From Candidatus Heimdallarchaeota archaeon (GTDB taxonomy: Archaea; Asgardarchaeota; Heimdallarchaeia; Heimdallarchaeales; Kariarchaeaceae), in NCBI GenBank assembly GCA_030149205.1, contig JASBSB010000001.1:1-64000 (forward strand): a DNA stretch of 64,000 bases, read 5' to 3'. Positions 46,525 to 55,182 of the stretch are shown one piece after another. The translations under genes were made by a program, and so were the position numbers. The notes under the pieces were generated by a model. It searched no databases and had not been told where the DNA came from. It worked only from the letters and a program-made list of their open reading frames with translations. How positions within the stretch are numbered: position 1 is the first letter of the stretch; each line of letters starts with the position of its first letter.

Positions 46525-47042
46525 CAGACCACCCAGCTTGTAATAACGAATTTAAAGGCATCGAAACTTGGGCCATAGACACTTGAATAATACCCCGGTG
46601 AGTAATATTCAAATGATGTTGTTTGCTGGACTGCTATTTGAGGAACGTCTTGATTAGCGATATCTATTAATTGAAAATTTCCCTGACCGTTTGTATCATA
46701 AAATAGCTTTACAGAAAATTCTGTGTTTGGCAGTAGCCCTGCATAAATAGCTGTTACTAGCTGCTGTTCTGTGGCATTGGTGTCCTTAAGAAATGAACCA
46801 TTCAAGTACTGTTGTTTTGCTGCTTCTTCATATTTCGCAAGTAAACCTGATGATTGAAGCTCTTGAGTTACACTTTTTAAAACATCCAAACTTTTGGAGT
46901 TATCAACCTTGGAAGGAGCTGGAAAATTTTGTGCAGCGAACAAGCTGCTTATAAGAATTATCAGAACAGATAATGCAACGATAACTTCTATCAAAAAAAG
47001 TTGGCTTCTTTTATTCATCTTTTTCGCTCTTATTTTTATCAT
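46524..47042 (-). CDS. Pilin-like secreted protein 2
   Basis: A 172-residue protein with N-terminus KKMNKRSQLF and a pseudopilin-type helix LIEVIVALSVLIILISSLFA including a Glu near its start, as in type IV pseudopilins. The remaining part is a soluble domain with Gln/Asn-rich strands. ATG 47042 has GGGAGTG about 8 nt upstream; an internal ATG at 47018 directly before NKRSQ is an alternative. Coupled to the genes on either side. Confidence 0.65.
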   Translation of the reverse strand: MIKIRAKKMNKRSQLFLIEVIVALSVLIILISSLFAAQNFPAPSKVDNSKSLDVLKSVTQELQSSGLLAKYEEAAKQQYLNGSFLKDTNATEQQLVTAIYAGLLPNTEFSVKLFYDTNGQGNFQLIDIANQDVPQIAVQQTTSFEYYSPGYYSSVYGPSFDAFKFVITSWVV

Positions 47043-47048
47043 TTTATT

Positions 47049-48191
47049 TCACTCCCATACGGTGACAATTACCACAAATGCAACCTCTCTAATAAGAATG
47101 ATCTTGGTAATAGAGGAACTTGGTACTGGTGGTAATTTCGTTGGTTGAACAACAGGCGCTATTTTACCGTCAAGTGTGGTCGGAAATACATTAACTGCAA
47201 CATATCCCGTATTTGTGCCAGTACTTGAAATTGCCACAAACACAACAATCCCTGCTGGTGGAACTCTAACATTAGAAGCATTATGGAAGTTTGTGGTTGT
47301 AACAATTGAGGCTGAAGAAACGCTAGTGGTGTTAACAGCACCTGGTTGACCAGTATAAAGTACCTCAATAGAATTCAACGTTTCACCTGTGTGTGTTTCC
47401 ATTACAAAGTTTACAGAGCTGGTGGAGGAGTTGAAGTTTTCAAATACATTTGATTTAGCAGGGAGAAAATTTACATTTGTGTTTGCCTTATACTGGTATA
47501 AGTCTACATCCTGTCCAATTCCTTTCACGTTAGCAATGGAGACTACCTGGACAAATCCACTCTGAATTGCTCCTGTCAGTGTAAGAGAATATCCCCCTGT
47601 TGAATTGGTGAGCCCAACACTTGAAACTGTAACTGGAGTTGCCCCTGAGAGTGAAACTCCATACAGTGAAATTGCTGCTTTTGAAATCCCTTGGATTGAA
47701 TTTCTTGTTACCTTGCCTGTAACAATCAGATTGGTCCCAGACACTGTCACTGAGTATATTGTGTTGTTAATCGTTGAAGATATCGAAATTGAGAAAGACT
47801 TATTTGAAGACTCCACATGACCAAGAAGAGAGTTATAATCCATGTAATACTGAGTTAGACTGGAGTTAGATAATCGCCCCACTTTGGTTGGACTTATGGT
47901 ATTTCCATGTAACATTCCAAATTTCCAACTTGTTCCAAGCAAATTGGTTGTTTGGGTTCTTTCCCAATTGGAAGGTGTTCCAGCCTGATTGAAGACAGAG
48001 TTATACACAAGATTGGTTTGCGTGTCACGTTTAATTATGTTAAAACTCACCTGAGTATTTGATATTAAATTACTGGTCAACACCAATATCTGTGTCATAA
48101 CCAAAACAAATACAATCATTGCTAAAGCGAAATCAATTCCCCGAATCTGGGATCTATTTCCTCTGATTATTCTGATCTTCCGTAAATTCAT
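47049..48191 (-). CDS. Pilin-like secreted protein 1 with Ig-like domain
   Basis: A 380-residue protein with a basic N-terminus (RKIRIIRGNRSQIRG), then one hydrophobic helix IDFALAMIVFVLVMTQILVL and a long extracellular Ser/Thr/Asn-rich part with many possible N-glycosylation sites. A carboxypeptidase-regulatory-like (Ig) domain is visible: VTGKVTRNSIQGISKAAISL, then TNSTGGYSLTLTG. It could be the major subunit or an adhesin of the Tad-like pilus. Its ATG lies just after the stop of the coiled-coil gene. Confidence 0.65.
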   Translation of the reverse strand: MNLRKIRIIRGNRSQIRGIDFALAMIVFVLVMTQILVLTSNLISNTQVSFNIIKRDTQTNLVYNSVFNQAGTPSNWERTQTTNLLGTSWKFGMLHGNTISPTKVGRLSNSSLTQYYMDYNSLLGHVESSNKSFSISISSTINNTIYSVTVSGTNLIVTGKVTRNSIQGISKAAISLYGVSLSGATPVTVSSVGLTNSTGGYSLTLTGAIQSGFVQVVSIANVKGIGQDVDLYQYKANTNVNFLPAKSNVFENFNSSTSSVNFVMETHTGETLNSIEVLYTGQPGAVNTTSVSSASIVTTTNFHNASNVRVPPAGIVVFVAISSTGTNTGYVAVNVFPTTLDGKIAPVVQPTKLPPVPSSSITKIILIREVAFVVIVTVWE

Positions 48192-48192
48192 T

Positions 48193-48606
48193 TTAATCTT
48201 TAAGCACTGTTTCCTCTAGTAGAGACTTGATGTCAGATAGAGAAGACTCTAACTTCACCATCTCTAAGCCATTTTGAAATAGGGTTGTCAATCTTGCAAT
48301 TGTTTCCTGGGCTTCTTTCATTCTTTCAGAAGCAAGGGTATCTAATCTTGCGTTGATTTCATCAATTGTATCTTTGGTGACCAATTTGCTTGAGAGTTCA
48401 TCAAGACGTTCTTGAATTGGTCCAAGATCAACAGTGGATGTACCACCACCTCCACTGCTTCCACCATCCTCACTTACTACTCCTGGTTGGATTTTTCCAA
48501 TCTCAGAAATAAGTCTAAGTATTTGGAAACTAATTTGACTGTGCTCTTTTTTCAATGCTTGAATTTCATTTTTGAGAGTGGAGATTTCATCTTCCAGCTT
48601 TGCCAT
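48193..48606 (-). CDS. Coiled-coil protein of the pilus locus
   Basis: A 137-residue acidic protein with two heptad-rich coiled coils: residues 1-45 (LEDEISTLKNEIQALKKEHS) and 70-135 (IQERLDELSSKLVTKDTIDE), separated by a Gly/Ser linker GGSSGGGGTSTV. No membrane segment. In archaellum loci short coiled-coil proteins occupy similar places (ArlC/E type), but no homology is claimed. It lies in the middle of the pilus operon. Confidence 0.65.
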   Translation of the reverse strand: MAKLEDEISTLKNEIQALKKEHSQISFQILRLISEIGKIQPGVVSEDGGSSGGGGTSTVDLGPIQERLDELSSKLVTKDTIDEINARLDTLASERMKEAQETIARLTTLFQNGLEMVKLESSLSDIKSLLEETVLKD

Positions 48607-48679
48607 TCTTAATTAAAATTGTTTTAATTAATTAAAATCCTTTCGGAATTATGTCACGTTCTTTGATACCTTTGAATCT

Positions 48680-49684
48680 TTATTTAGCTATTAAGAATTT
48701 ATGAGCTAAGAAAGCAATTAACATTAACACGGATGAATGGATCAATCCTATTTTAAGTTTACCTGATCCCATTTTTCCTGCTGTCAGACCAGAGAAGAAC
48801 CCCTGTGTTAACAAGACATATAGAAATATGGTTCTAAAGGCATGAATTGGAATTGGGATCACTTCTACATTATTGACGGGAATTGCTGTTGCACCGAAGG
48901 TTTCAAAGAATGTGGCAAACAGAATATAGATTACAAAAACAAAAATAAGATAACTCGCATAAACTACCACTATGTAAGGTTGGATTTGGGTTTCTCTTTC
49001 TCTTTTAATATCTAGAATTTCTTGAATGTGCTGTTGTGCTGCGTCAAATATTTGCTCCAAATCTCCACCTGATCGTTCGGCTTCGAGAATCAGGATACTC
49101 GCTTGTTTTGCCAGTGGAGTCCCAATACTCTCCCTGAAAGATACCATAGCATCTCTGAAGGGGACACCCCAAGATACCTTAGCTGCCAATTTCTTTAGTT
49201 CTGGAGTAAGAGGGCCATAATTACGTTTGGCAGCCTCTGCGATTGCTCTGGGCAGATGCATTCCTATCCTTTGACTGTCAGCAATTTCTCTAAGAAGAAA
49301 AGGTAAGTTATCGTCAATAGCTTTTAATCTCCTCTCATTTCTAAAGTAAATAGCAAATGATGGGATGCCTATTAGAATGATAAGTGACATGGCTATCCAG
49401 TCATGGACAGACAGATTTAACGCGTTTGGAATTATACCTTGAGCACCGGTAGGAACGGATACTAAACCAAATATTGGTGATACGGTTTGAGATTTACCTG
49501 TTGAAGGGTTAACATATGTAACTGAAGAGGAAGCGGGAATAATTTTGTAATCATTAAAATACTCCAGAAATCCCACTGCGAGGAATAGAACTGCTAAGAA
49601 TATAGTAACTATCCAGATCAAAGTATCAGAACTGACATCTGTTTTCTTTCTTGAGAGTTTTGGCATGTTTTTATCCTTGTACAT
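48680..49684 (-). CDS. TadC-like pilus platform protein (T2SF domain)
   Basis: A 334-residue membrane protein with the T2SSF core: LPFLLREIADSQRIGMHLPR, VSWGVPFRDAMVSFRESIGT and LILEAERSGGDLEQIF (the GG-x-L motif). Two hydrophobic helices lie before the domain and three after it. In archaella and archaeal T4P one ArlJ protein usually carries two such domains; here they are split over two adjacent genes, as in bacterial Tad systems. Start ATG 49684 has GGAGG five to six nt upstream and follows the TadB-like gene directly; the frame extends upstream without support. Confidence 0.85.
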   Translation of the reverse strand: MYKDKNMPKLSRKKTDVSSDTLIWIVTIFLAVLFLAVGFLEYFNDYKIIPASSSVTYVNPSTGKSQTVSPIFGLVSVPTGAQGIIPNALNLSVHDWIAMSLIILIGIPSFAIYFRNERRLKAIDDNLPFLLREIADSQRIGMHLPRAIAEAAKRNYGPLTPELKKLAAKVSWGVPFRDAMVSFRESIGTPLAKQASILILEAERSGGDLEQIFDAAQQHIQEILDIKRERETQIQPYIVVVYASYLIFVFVIYILFATFFETFGATAIPVNNVEVIPIPIHAFRTIFLYVLLTQGFFSGLTAGKMGSGKLKIGLIHSSVLMLIAFLAHKFLIAK

Positions 49685-49685
49685 T

Positions 49686-50612
49686 TTATTCCTCCGGTTG
49701 TAGTCCATCTACTAGTATAATTATTATCCCTTGTAGCATTGGAATGACTATGAATGCAAGTGCTAATACTATTCCAGAAAGTGCATCATGATTTATAGTC
49801 CCCTGCATTGCTACCATTGCAATCATCACAACAATAAACGTTGGGGTTACAATACACATTACCAAAAACAACTCTGCCATTAACCCAAGACTTTCGATAA
49901 AACCTTTTTCAATTTGTAATTTATCATTCATTAAGGTTTTAGAAGTGTTTTGTAAATATGATTGAAGATCTCCACCACTTGTAAAAGTACTTACTATCCC
50001 TTCAAGAAATGCTGAATATTTGGGTGAGGGAGACCTCTTAGACGCATTTTCTATTGCCCGTATAATATCTTGATTGAAGATTTCAACATCTCTTGCAATA
50101 ATTTTTGCATCTTCCTTTAGATACAGATCCATTTCATCTTGGGCAAGTGAAAGAAAAATTTTGTCAGGTGTCACACCTGCAGAGGCCATTGCAGTCATAT
50201 AACTCGCTGCTGTTGGTAAACTTGCCTCAATTTTTCTCTTACGGGTGTTTACCTTAAGAGAGACATTGAAGATAATAACGGAATATGTCACAAAGGCAGA
50301 TATAATCCCGAAAAGAATCGGAAACACAATAGGAAAGGAGATTTGAGGTGCAGATACGTTGACAAAGAACCATGCAAGTACACCAAATCCAGTGACAAAA
50401 AGCATGGTCAAGATAGATTCAAATATTGTGACTGAGAGGAACATACGCAGGCTCTTTTCAACACCTGCCCTCCTTAATTGTCGTTTTAGGTCTTCAAACC
50501 TATCAATTCTTTTTTCTACAACCCATCCAAAGTATCGATATGCAAATGTGTCAAAAAATCTTGATTTTTTCTCGAAACTCGACAAGGTACTCTTATCTAA
50601 ATTATTTACCAA
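49686..50612 (-). CDS. TadB-like pilus platform protein (T2SF domain)
   Basis: A 308-residue membrane protein pairing with the TadC-like product. T2SF features: EASLPTAASYMTAMASAGVT, AIENASKRSPSPKYSAFLEG and TFTSGGDLQSYLQN. Two helices precede the domain and two or three follow. The N-terminus (KRIDRFEDLKRQLRRAGVEK) is a cytosolic, basic helix. It is the first platform gene in the operon and should dock with the ATPase encoded at 53558-55105. Confidence 0.85.
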   Translation of the reverse strand: MVNNLDKSTLSSFEKKSRFFDTFAYRYFGWVVEKRIDRFEDLKRQLRRAGVEKSLRMFLSVTIFESILTMLFVTGFGVLAWFFVNVSAPQISFPIVFPILFGIISAFVTYSVIIFNVSLKVNTRKRKIEASLPTAASYMTAMASAGVTPDKIFLSLAQDEMDLYLKEDAKIIARDVEIFNQDIIRAIENASKRSPSPKYSAFLEGIVSTFTSGGDLQSYLQNTSKTLMNDKLQIEKGFIESLGLMAELFLVMCIVTPTFIVVMIAMVAMQGTINHDALSGIVLALAFIVIPMLQGIIIILVDGLQPEE

Positions 50613-50655
50613 GTATATAATTTTTTATGAAGTTGGGATAGATAAATGACTGTTC

Positions 50656-51600
50656 TTAATAAATCTCTTCAGAGTCATCCCAAATGGTGTTAATTACCTG
50701 TTGAAGGGCTCTCTCGTCATCTTGAACATCTATTATCGGAATATTATGTTCTTTGCATTGATTCACAAGATACTTTTGAATTTCTCTGATATTTTCGAAT
50801 AGTTCAGAGTATTTGGTACCTCTTTTCAAATTTGCCTCACGTTTTCTAAGTCTTGCCATGTGTTCGTCTTCATCATTTAGTGTCAGTGCAATTTGAATTA
50901 TATTTGGGAAGTTGAGTACTTTTTTACTTAATATTCCCGGGAGAATATGGACACCCTCTATAATTAAAACTTGATTATCTTGAATACACCTCAAGATTGC
51001 AGCTTCTATTCCAGTCATTACCAATCTGGATTGCTCTTCAAATGCCAAAATGTTTTTTGTGGTGTTTGGGAGAGGGGGATCAATGATTGTTGGTGCTCCT
51101 GCGTAGGAGGAGGTGTGTAAAGAAGGCATTAAAGTTTCAGAAAAAACAGACCTCATTACCTCTCGAATTGAGTCAGTTCCAATAAGAAGCCTAATTCCCA
51201 AGCGATTTGAAAGGTGTTCAGCCAAAGTTGATTTTCCAATACCTGTGACTCCCCCAATTAGGATTACTAGGGGAGAAATGGGTTCTAATTTTTCTCTTAA
51301 TATACGAATTCTCTGGGCTTGTTTTTTTGAACGTTCATCATACCACAACTGGGTTAAAGTCATTAACTCATTTGTTGTAATGGAACTGATATTTAGTTTT
51401 AATAGCTGACCTGCAATTCCAAGTGAATCTTCATATGCCTGATCATAGGTTAAACCTATTGCAAGCAGTATATTAGCAAGATAACCAACTGAGAACGGTG
51501 ACTTTTTGTTAGATCTACTTATAACCTCAATCTTGTTTATGTCATTAAAGTCAACTGGTTCGGTTCCTTCCTTCTCGTTTGAGGAGATATCACTAGTCAA
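50656..51600 (-). CDS. 2-phosphoglycerate kinase with ATP-cone-like N-terminus
   Basis: A 314-residue archaeal 2-phosphoglycerate kinase, the enzyme making 2,3-diphosphoglycerate for cyclic 2,3-DPG. Residues 25-110 resemble an ATP-cone (KSPFSVGYLANILLAIGLTY, LTQLWYDER), followed by Walker A ILIGGVTGIGKSTLAEHLS and IRLLIGTDSIREVMRSVFSE. VLIIEGVHILPG is the later core strand. The product is a solute and phosphate store in methanogens; whether it is made here is unknown. It is divergent from a paralog with an altered P-loop, the two starts lying 82 nt apart. Confidence 0.85.
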   Translation of the reverse strand: MTSDISSNEKEGTEPVDFNDINKIEVISRSNKKSPFSVGYLANILLAIGLTYDQAYEDSLGIAGQLLKLNISSITTNELMTLTQLWYDERSKKQAQRIRILREKLEPISPLVILIGGVTGIGKSTLAEHLSNRLGIRLLIGTDSIREVMRSVFSETLMPSLHTSSYAGAPTIIDPPLPNTTKNILAFEEQSRLVMTGIEAAILRCIQDNQVLIIEGVHILPGILSKKVLNFPNIIQIALTLNDEDEHMARLRKREANLKRGTKYSELFENIREIQKYLVNQCKEHNIPIIDVQDDERALQQVINTIWDDSEEIY

Positions 51601-51681
51601 TTTATAAAATATTTCTCGACAACTTTATAATGTTTCTTCTATACAAATATTATTACGTAATAATCCTAGAGTTGCTTTAAG

Positions 51682-52599
51682 TTGAGTTCGAAAATAATGG
51701 TTCTTGGAAATGGATTTGAATATGCTTTCAGTCGTGGTCTAATTGCCAAGGAATTGAACTCTAAGGGACTGGATTATAATTTAGGATATGAGATAGCAAA
51801 ACAGACCCAAAAGATTCTTCTCAATAGAAAGAACCGTCAAATAACAGAAAAAGAGCTCGATAAACTGATTGAAGACCAAGCTCTTTCCCATCTGAATGAA
51901 GGTATCTCAATTAAAAATTATATGATCATTCGAAGGTGGTTACGAAGTGGGACACCAATTATCATTTTGCTTTCTGGGTCACCTGGTGCAGGAAAACAAC
52001 CATTAGGTAAAAAAATTGCGACTCGCTTGGGAATTTCTCAGGTCATTCCATCAGATATGATTGTCGCTTTACTCAGAAATCTCATATCAGCAAGATTGGC
52101 ACCAGAGCTCCATGCTGAGAGTTACAAGGCTTCAGAACATTTAAAACCTAAATTTGCGGTTAATTACGACCGAGTAATCATAGGGTATGAAGAACATACA
52201 AAGTATGTTGTTGAAGCAATTGAATCCATGATACTTAGAGCATTGAAAGAAGATAATAGCATTGTAATACATGGAGAGCACTTGGCTCCCAATTTGTTTA
52301 AGAAAGAGATATTAAGCCATCCCTTTGTCTTTCATATAACTATTCATCAAAGTGACCCTAAAATTCATCTTAAACAGTTGCTTGAGTCCTTAGATCAAGA
52401 ACAACAGTATGAAACAACAAAAGAGTTTCCACAGATTCGGAAGATCCAGGAGTTTTTGAAAAAGCAAGCTGAAACTCTTGAACTTCCAATATTTTCAACC
52501 CAAAAGGATTCCAATGACCTATTTGACCCTGTTATTGAGTATATAATAGAAACACTTGAGAAGAGATTAAATTCATCGGTCAGTCCAAACTCATCTTAA
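51682..52599 (+). CDS. 2-phosphoglycerate kinase paralog with degenerate P-loop
   Basis: A 305-residue paralog of the divergent neighbour. It keeps the ATP-cone-like N-terminus (GLIAKELNSKGLDYNLGYEI) and the kinase core (GISQVIPSDMIVALLRNLIS, VIHGEHLAPNLF), but its Walker A reads SGSPGAGKQPLGKK: the Thr/Ser after the Lys, which coordinates Mg, is Gln. It may be a regulatory or inactive subunit or use a different substrate. TTG 51682 or ATG 51697 could start it. It converges on the JAMM gene, separated by only 6 nt. Confidence 0.75.
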   Translation: MSSKIMVLGNGFEYAFSRGLIAKELNSKGLDYNLGYEIAKQTQKILLNRKNRQITEKELDKLIEDQALSHLNEGISIKNYMIIRRWLRSGTPIIILLSGSPGAGKQPLGKKIATRLGISQVIPSDMIVALLRNLISARLAPELHAESYKASEHLKPKFAVNYDRVIIGYEEHTKYVVEAIESMILRALKEDNSIVIHGEHLAPNLFKKEILSHPFVFHITIHQSDPKIHLKQLLESLDQEQQYETTKEFPQIRKIQEFLKKQAETLELPIFSTQKDSNDLFDPVIEYIIETLEKRLNSSVSPNSS

Positions 52600-52605
52600 A
52601 TAATT

Positions 52606-53478
52606 CTAAAGATATCTAAATATTATCGCCAGTGTTATCCCTCCAACTCCTGCAATAAAGGTTGCAAACAGAAATGTTAGAAGATCTTGTTTATCATACT
52701 TTTTGGAGCTAAGTTTATTCAAATGGTTTTCGATTCGACGAATTGACCTATCCAGGTCCCTAAAAAGACCACTTGTGTCAACACTGCTTGGTTTTGGGTT
52801 TGCTCCATCTACTTCCTCAACGAGATCCAACCACCTATTTAAAGCCCCAAAATCTTCAGTAGAGAGGTTTGCCTTATGTGCATTAAGATCATTCCTTATC
52901 AATTCTACTTTTTCTCGAGTTATCTTTGGTGCATAGAATAATGGTTTAGATAGTTCTTGAATCTCTAGTTCAGGAAATTTAGATTTTAGATATACCGCTA
53001 ACCCAAATTCCAATCCATCAATAACCTCATAGTGAATCTTAAGTGCTGAATTGTTTCTAACAACGTAGACACCAAAATCTAAATTATTTAGAGTTAAAGT
53101 TTCCTGATACTTTAATGGATCGATGACAATAGCAATCGCTTCTGGAAACAAATTTTGATAGTTTGATTGGGTGTTAATATCTGTTCCTGACATAAAGGAG
53201 GTTAATCCTGGGTGAGTGTGCCACCACCCAACGATTGTTTTGTTATCAGTTCTGTTGCTCACCTTCATAACTGCATTTACTAGCGCCTGATCTGACATTG
53301 TAACGTGAACAGATGTTCCCTCTTGTTCTCCCACCTCAATTTCATCCACATATAACACGCCTTCATCTAAATGTCCTATTAGAAGACCCGCAGTCTCTTT
53401 CCCAGGGTGAGTCTTATCAAAATGAATCATTTGTGCAACAGCTTTTGCCTTAATTTTAACGAGAGGTGGTGTACTCAT
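52606..53478 (-). CDS. JAMM metalloprotease with C-terminal membrane anchor
   Basis: A 290-residue MPN+ protein. The zinc site is complete: Glu28 in KETAGLLIGHL, then HTHPG with His87 and His89, Ser97 and Asp100 in exactly the H-x-H-x7-S-x2-D spacing of JAMM isopeptidases such as Rpn11, Csn5 and AMSH. After the MPN domain (1-170) come helical segments, a short coiled coil (LFRDLDRSIRRIENHLNKLS) and one C-terminal membrane helix (about 263-287), giving a tail-anchored cytosolic enzyme. In eukaryotes JAMM enzymes remove ubiquitin; in archaea they act on SAMP/ubiquitin-like proteins. The substrate here is unknown. It lies downstream of the pilus ATPase gene. Confidence 0.9.
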   Translation of the reverse strand: MSTPPLVKIKAKAVAQMIHFDKTHPGKETAGLLIGHLDEGVLYVDEIEVGEQEGTSVHVTMSDQALVNAVMKVSNRTDNKTIVGWWHTHPGLTSFMSGTDINTQSNYQNLFPEAIAIVIDPLKYQETLTLNNLDFGVYVVRNNSALKIHYEVIDGLEFGLAVYLKSKFPELEIQELSKPLFYAPKITREKVELIRNDLNAHKANLSTEDFGALNRWLDLVEEVDGANPKPSSVDTSGLFRDLDRSIRRIENHLNKLSSKKYDKQDLLTFLFATFIAGVGGITLAIIFRYL

Positions 53479-53557
53479 CTAACTATTATTTTTCTATAAA
53501 GTAAATAAAAGTCTCTAATATATTTTGCCTAATTTATTAATATTTCATAAAACAGTA

Positions 53558-55105
53558 TCATGATGTTAACCCACGCTTCGCCTTTTCATAAACCTTGTCT
53601 GGGTTTGAGTAATATTCAGCAATCTGGGCAGAGACGTCTCTGAAATGTCTGATTTGTTTTTTGGCAAGCCATCTTAGCACAACCTCCCTTCTTTCAATTT
53701 CATCCCAGCACTCTTGATCACTCATACCTGTGGTGTTTTTGATTTTTTCAATAAGATATGATCTTCCAAAGAAGGAGAAGTTATCCTTGGTTGCGTTCCA
53801 TGAGTACAGCTTATTTGTAAGTAGTTGTTTAGTTACGGGGTCGAGGTCTATTATTTCAGTCACCTCTATAGACCTTCTCGCAAATTTACCTTGGGTTCTT
53901 ACTTTCTTCTGTATGTGAATTAAATCCAGAGATTTGATCATTGCCCTCGGTACGTTCATTGGTGCAGACTCTAGTCTTCCAATAACACCTTGAACACTGT
54001 CACCGTGTATGGTTCCCATCCCTGCATGTCCTGTTGACATTGCCTGGAAAAGAGTATATGCCTCGGCACCACGAATTTCACCCACTATGATGAAGTCAGG
54101 CCTTTGTCTCATTGCAGCTCTAAGTAGATCGAACATTGAGATCTCTCCTCTTTGAGTTCCATCACTGCTTTTGTTTCCGAAACCACCTCTGGAAACTGAT
54201 GGAATCCAGTTTTCCAGCCCAATGTTTAATTCCGCGGTATCTTCAATAGAAACAACTTTCAGATCAGGTTTCAACAGCATAGACAGAGCATTTAGAAATG
54301 ATGTTTTTCCTGCTGCTGTTCCTCCAGCAATTAGCAGACTCATTTGATATTGTATAATGAACCAATAATATGCAGCGATTTTACTGTCAACTGTGTTTGT
54401 TATAATTAGATCTGTTATTGTCCAAGGGTCTGCCCTGAATCTTCTGATTGTGAAGGTCGAGCCTTTTTGGGTCACTTCCCTTCCAAAAGAGAGTTGGAGA
54501 CGAGAACCATCAGGAAGGGACGCATCTAGTAATGGTTGAGCGATAGATACATGTCTCCCAGATCGCTGGGCTAATTTAATTATAAAAGAATCTAATTCTG
54601 TTTCATCAGTAAACATTATGTTAGAGGCAATTGACTCAAAATCACGGTGCCAGATATAAATTGGGACATTTAAACCATCACATGAGATATCTTCTATTAG
54701 ATGATCATGTAGGAGGGGGTCTATGATACCATATCCTATTAAATCTCTTTCAATGTAATACATTAATTTAGCCTGTTGCTCAGCTGTAAGTTTAATCCCA
54801 TACGTTTTGATTGTGTCGGTAACCATTTTTTTCAAATAGTCTTGAGCCTTTCCCTCGTTTGAAAGAACAGTGAAATCCACAGCCAATTCTTCAATTAAAA
54901 CATCTTTAATGAAGTTAAAATATTTTTCCTCAGTTGTATCAAGTTGATCCTCCATAACTTGATAGGTGGTTCTTTTGCTTACAGGGTCAGTCTGTATTAG
55001 TGCATAAGAATATGGTGGTTTCAGGGGATAATTCCCCTGTAAAATTGGCATAGTGCTTTCAACACTTGCCAGATCATCTAGTTTGGGCATCTCAAATTCC
55101 GACAT
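53558..55105 (-). CDS. Pilus assembly ATPase (TadA/ArlI type)
   Basis: A 515-residue GspE/VirB11-family ATPase powering pilus assembly. Walker A LIAGGTAAGKTSFLN at about 258-272, the Asp box SIEDTAELNI, Walker B-like PDFIIVGEIRGAEAY and the His box GHAGMGTIHGD are intact. The N-terminal domain contains DLIGYGIIDPLLHDHLIEDI, typical of archaeal family members. Platform proteins lie 3 kb downstream on the same strand, and no ArlH or flagellin gene is present, so an adhesive or Tad-like pilus is more likely than an archaellum. Confidence 0.93.
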   Translation of the reverse strand: MSEFEMPKLDDLASVESTMPILQGNYPLKPPYSYALIQTDPVSKRTTYQVMEDQLDTTEEKYFNFIKDVLIEELAVDFTVLSNEGKAQDYLKKMVTDTIKTYGIKLTAEQQAKLMYYIERDLIGYGIIDPLLHDHLIEDISCDGLNVPIYIWHRDFESIASNIMFTDETELDSFIIKLAQRSGRHVSIAQPLLDASLPDGSRLQLSFGREVTQKGSTFTIRRFRADPWTITDLIITNTVDSKIAAYYWFIIQYQMSLLIAGGTAAGKTSFLNALSMLLKPDLKVVSIEDTAELNIGLENWIPSVSRGGFGNKSSDGTQRGEISMFDLLRAAMRQRPDFIIVGEIRGAEAYTLFQAMSTGHAGMGTIHGDSVQGVIGRLESAPMNVPRAMIKSLDLIHIQKKVRTQGKFARRSIEVTEIIDLDPVTKQLLTNKLYSWNATKDNFSFFGRSYLIEKIKNTTGMSDQECWDEIERREVVLRWLAKKQIRHFRDVSAQIAEYYSNPDKVYEKAKRGLTS

Positions 55106-55182
55106 TGTTAGGTCACTTATTCTTAATACATATTAGATTTAATCATATAAAACAATTTCTTGAGTTTATACCTTCAAATATA

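Noticed and set aside
45895..55105. Archaellum operon
   Set aside because: No archaellin, ArlH, ArlF/G or prepeptidase is visible, and the platform is split in two, so a Tad-like or adhesive pilus is the better call.
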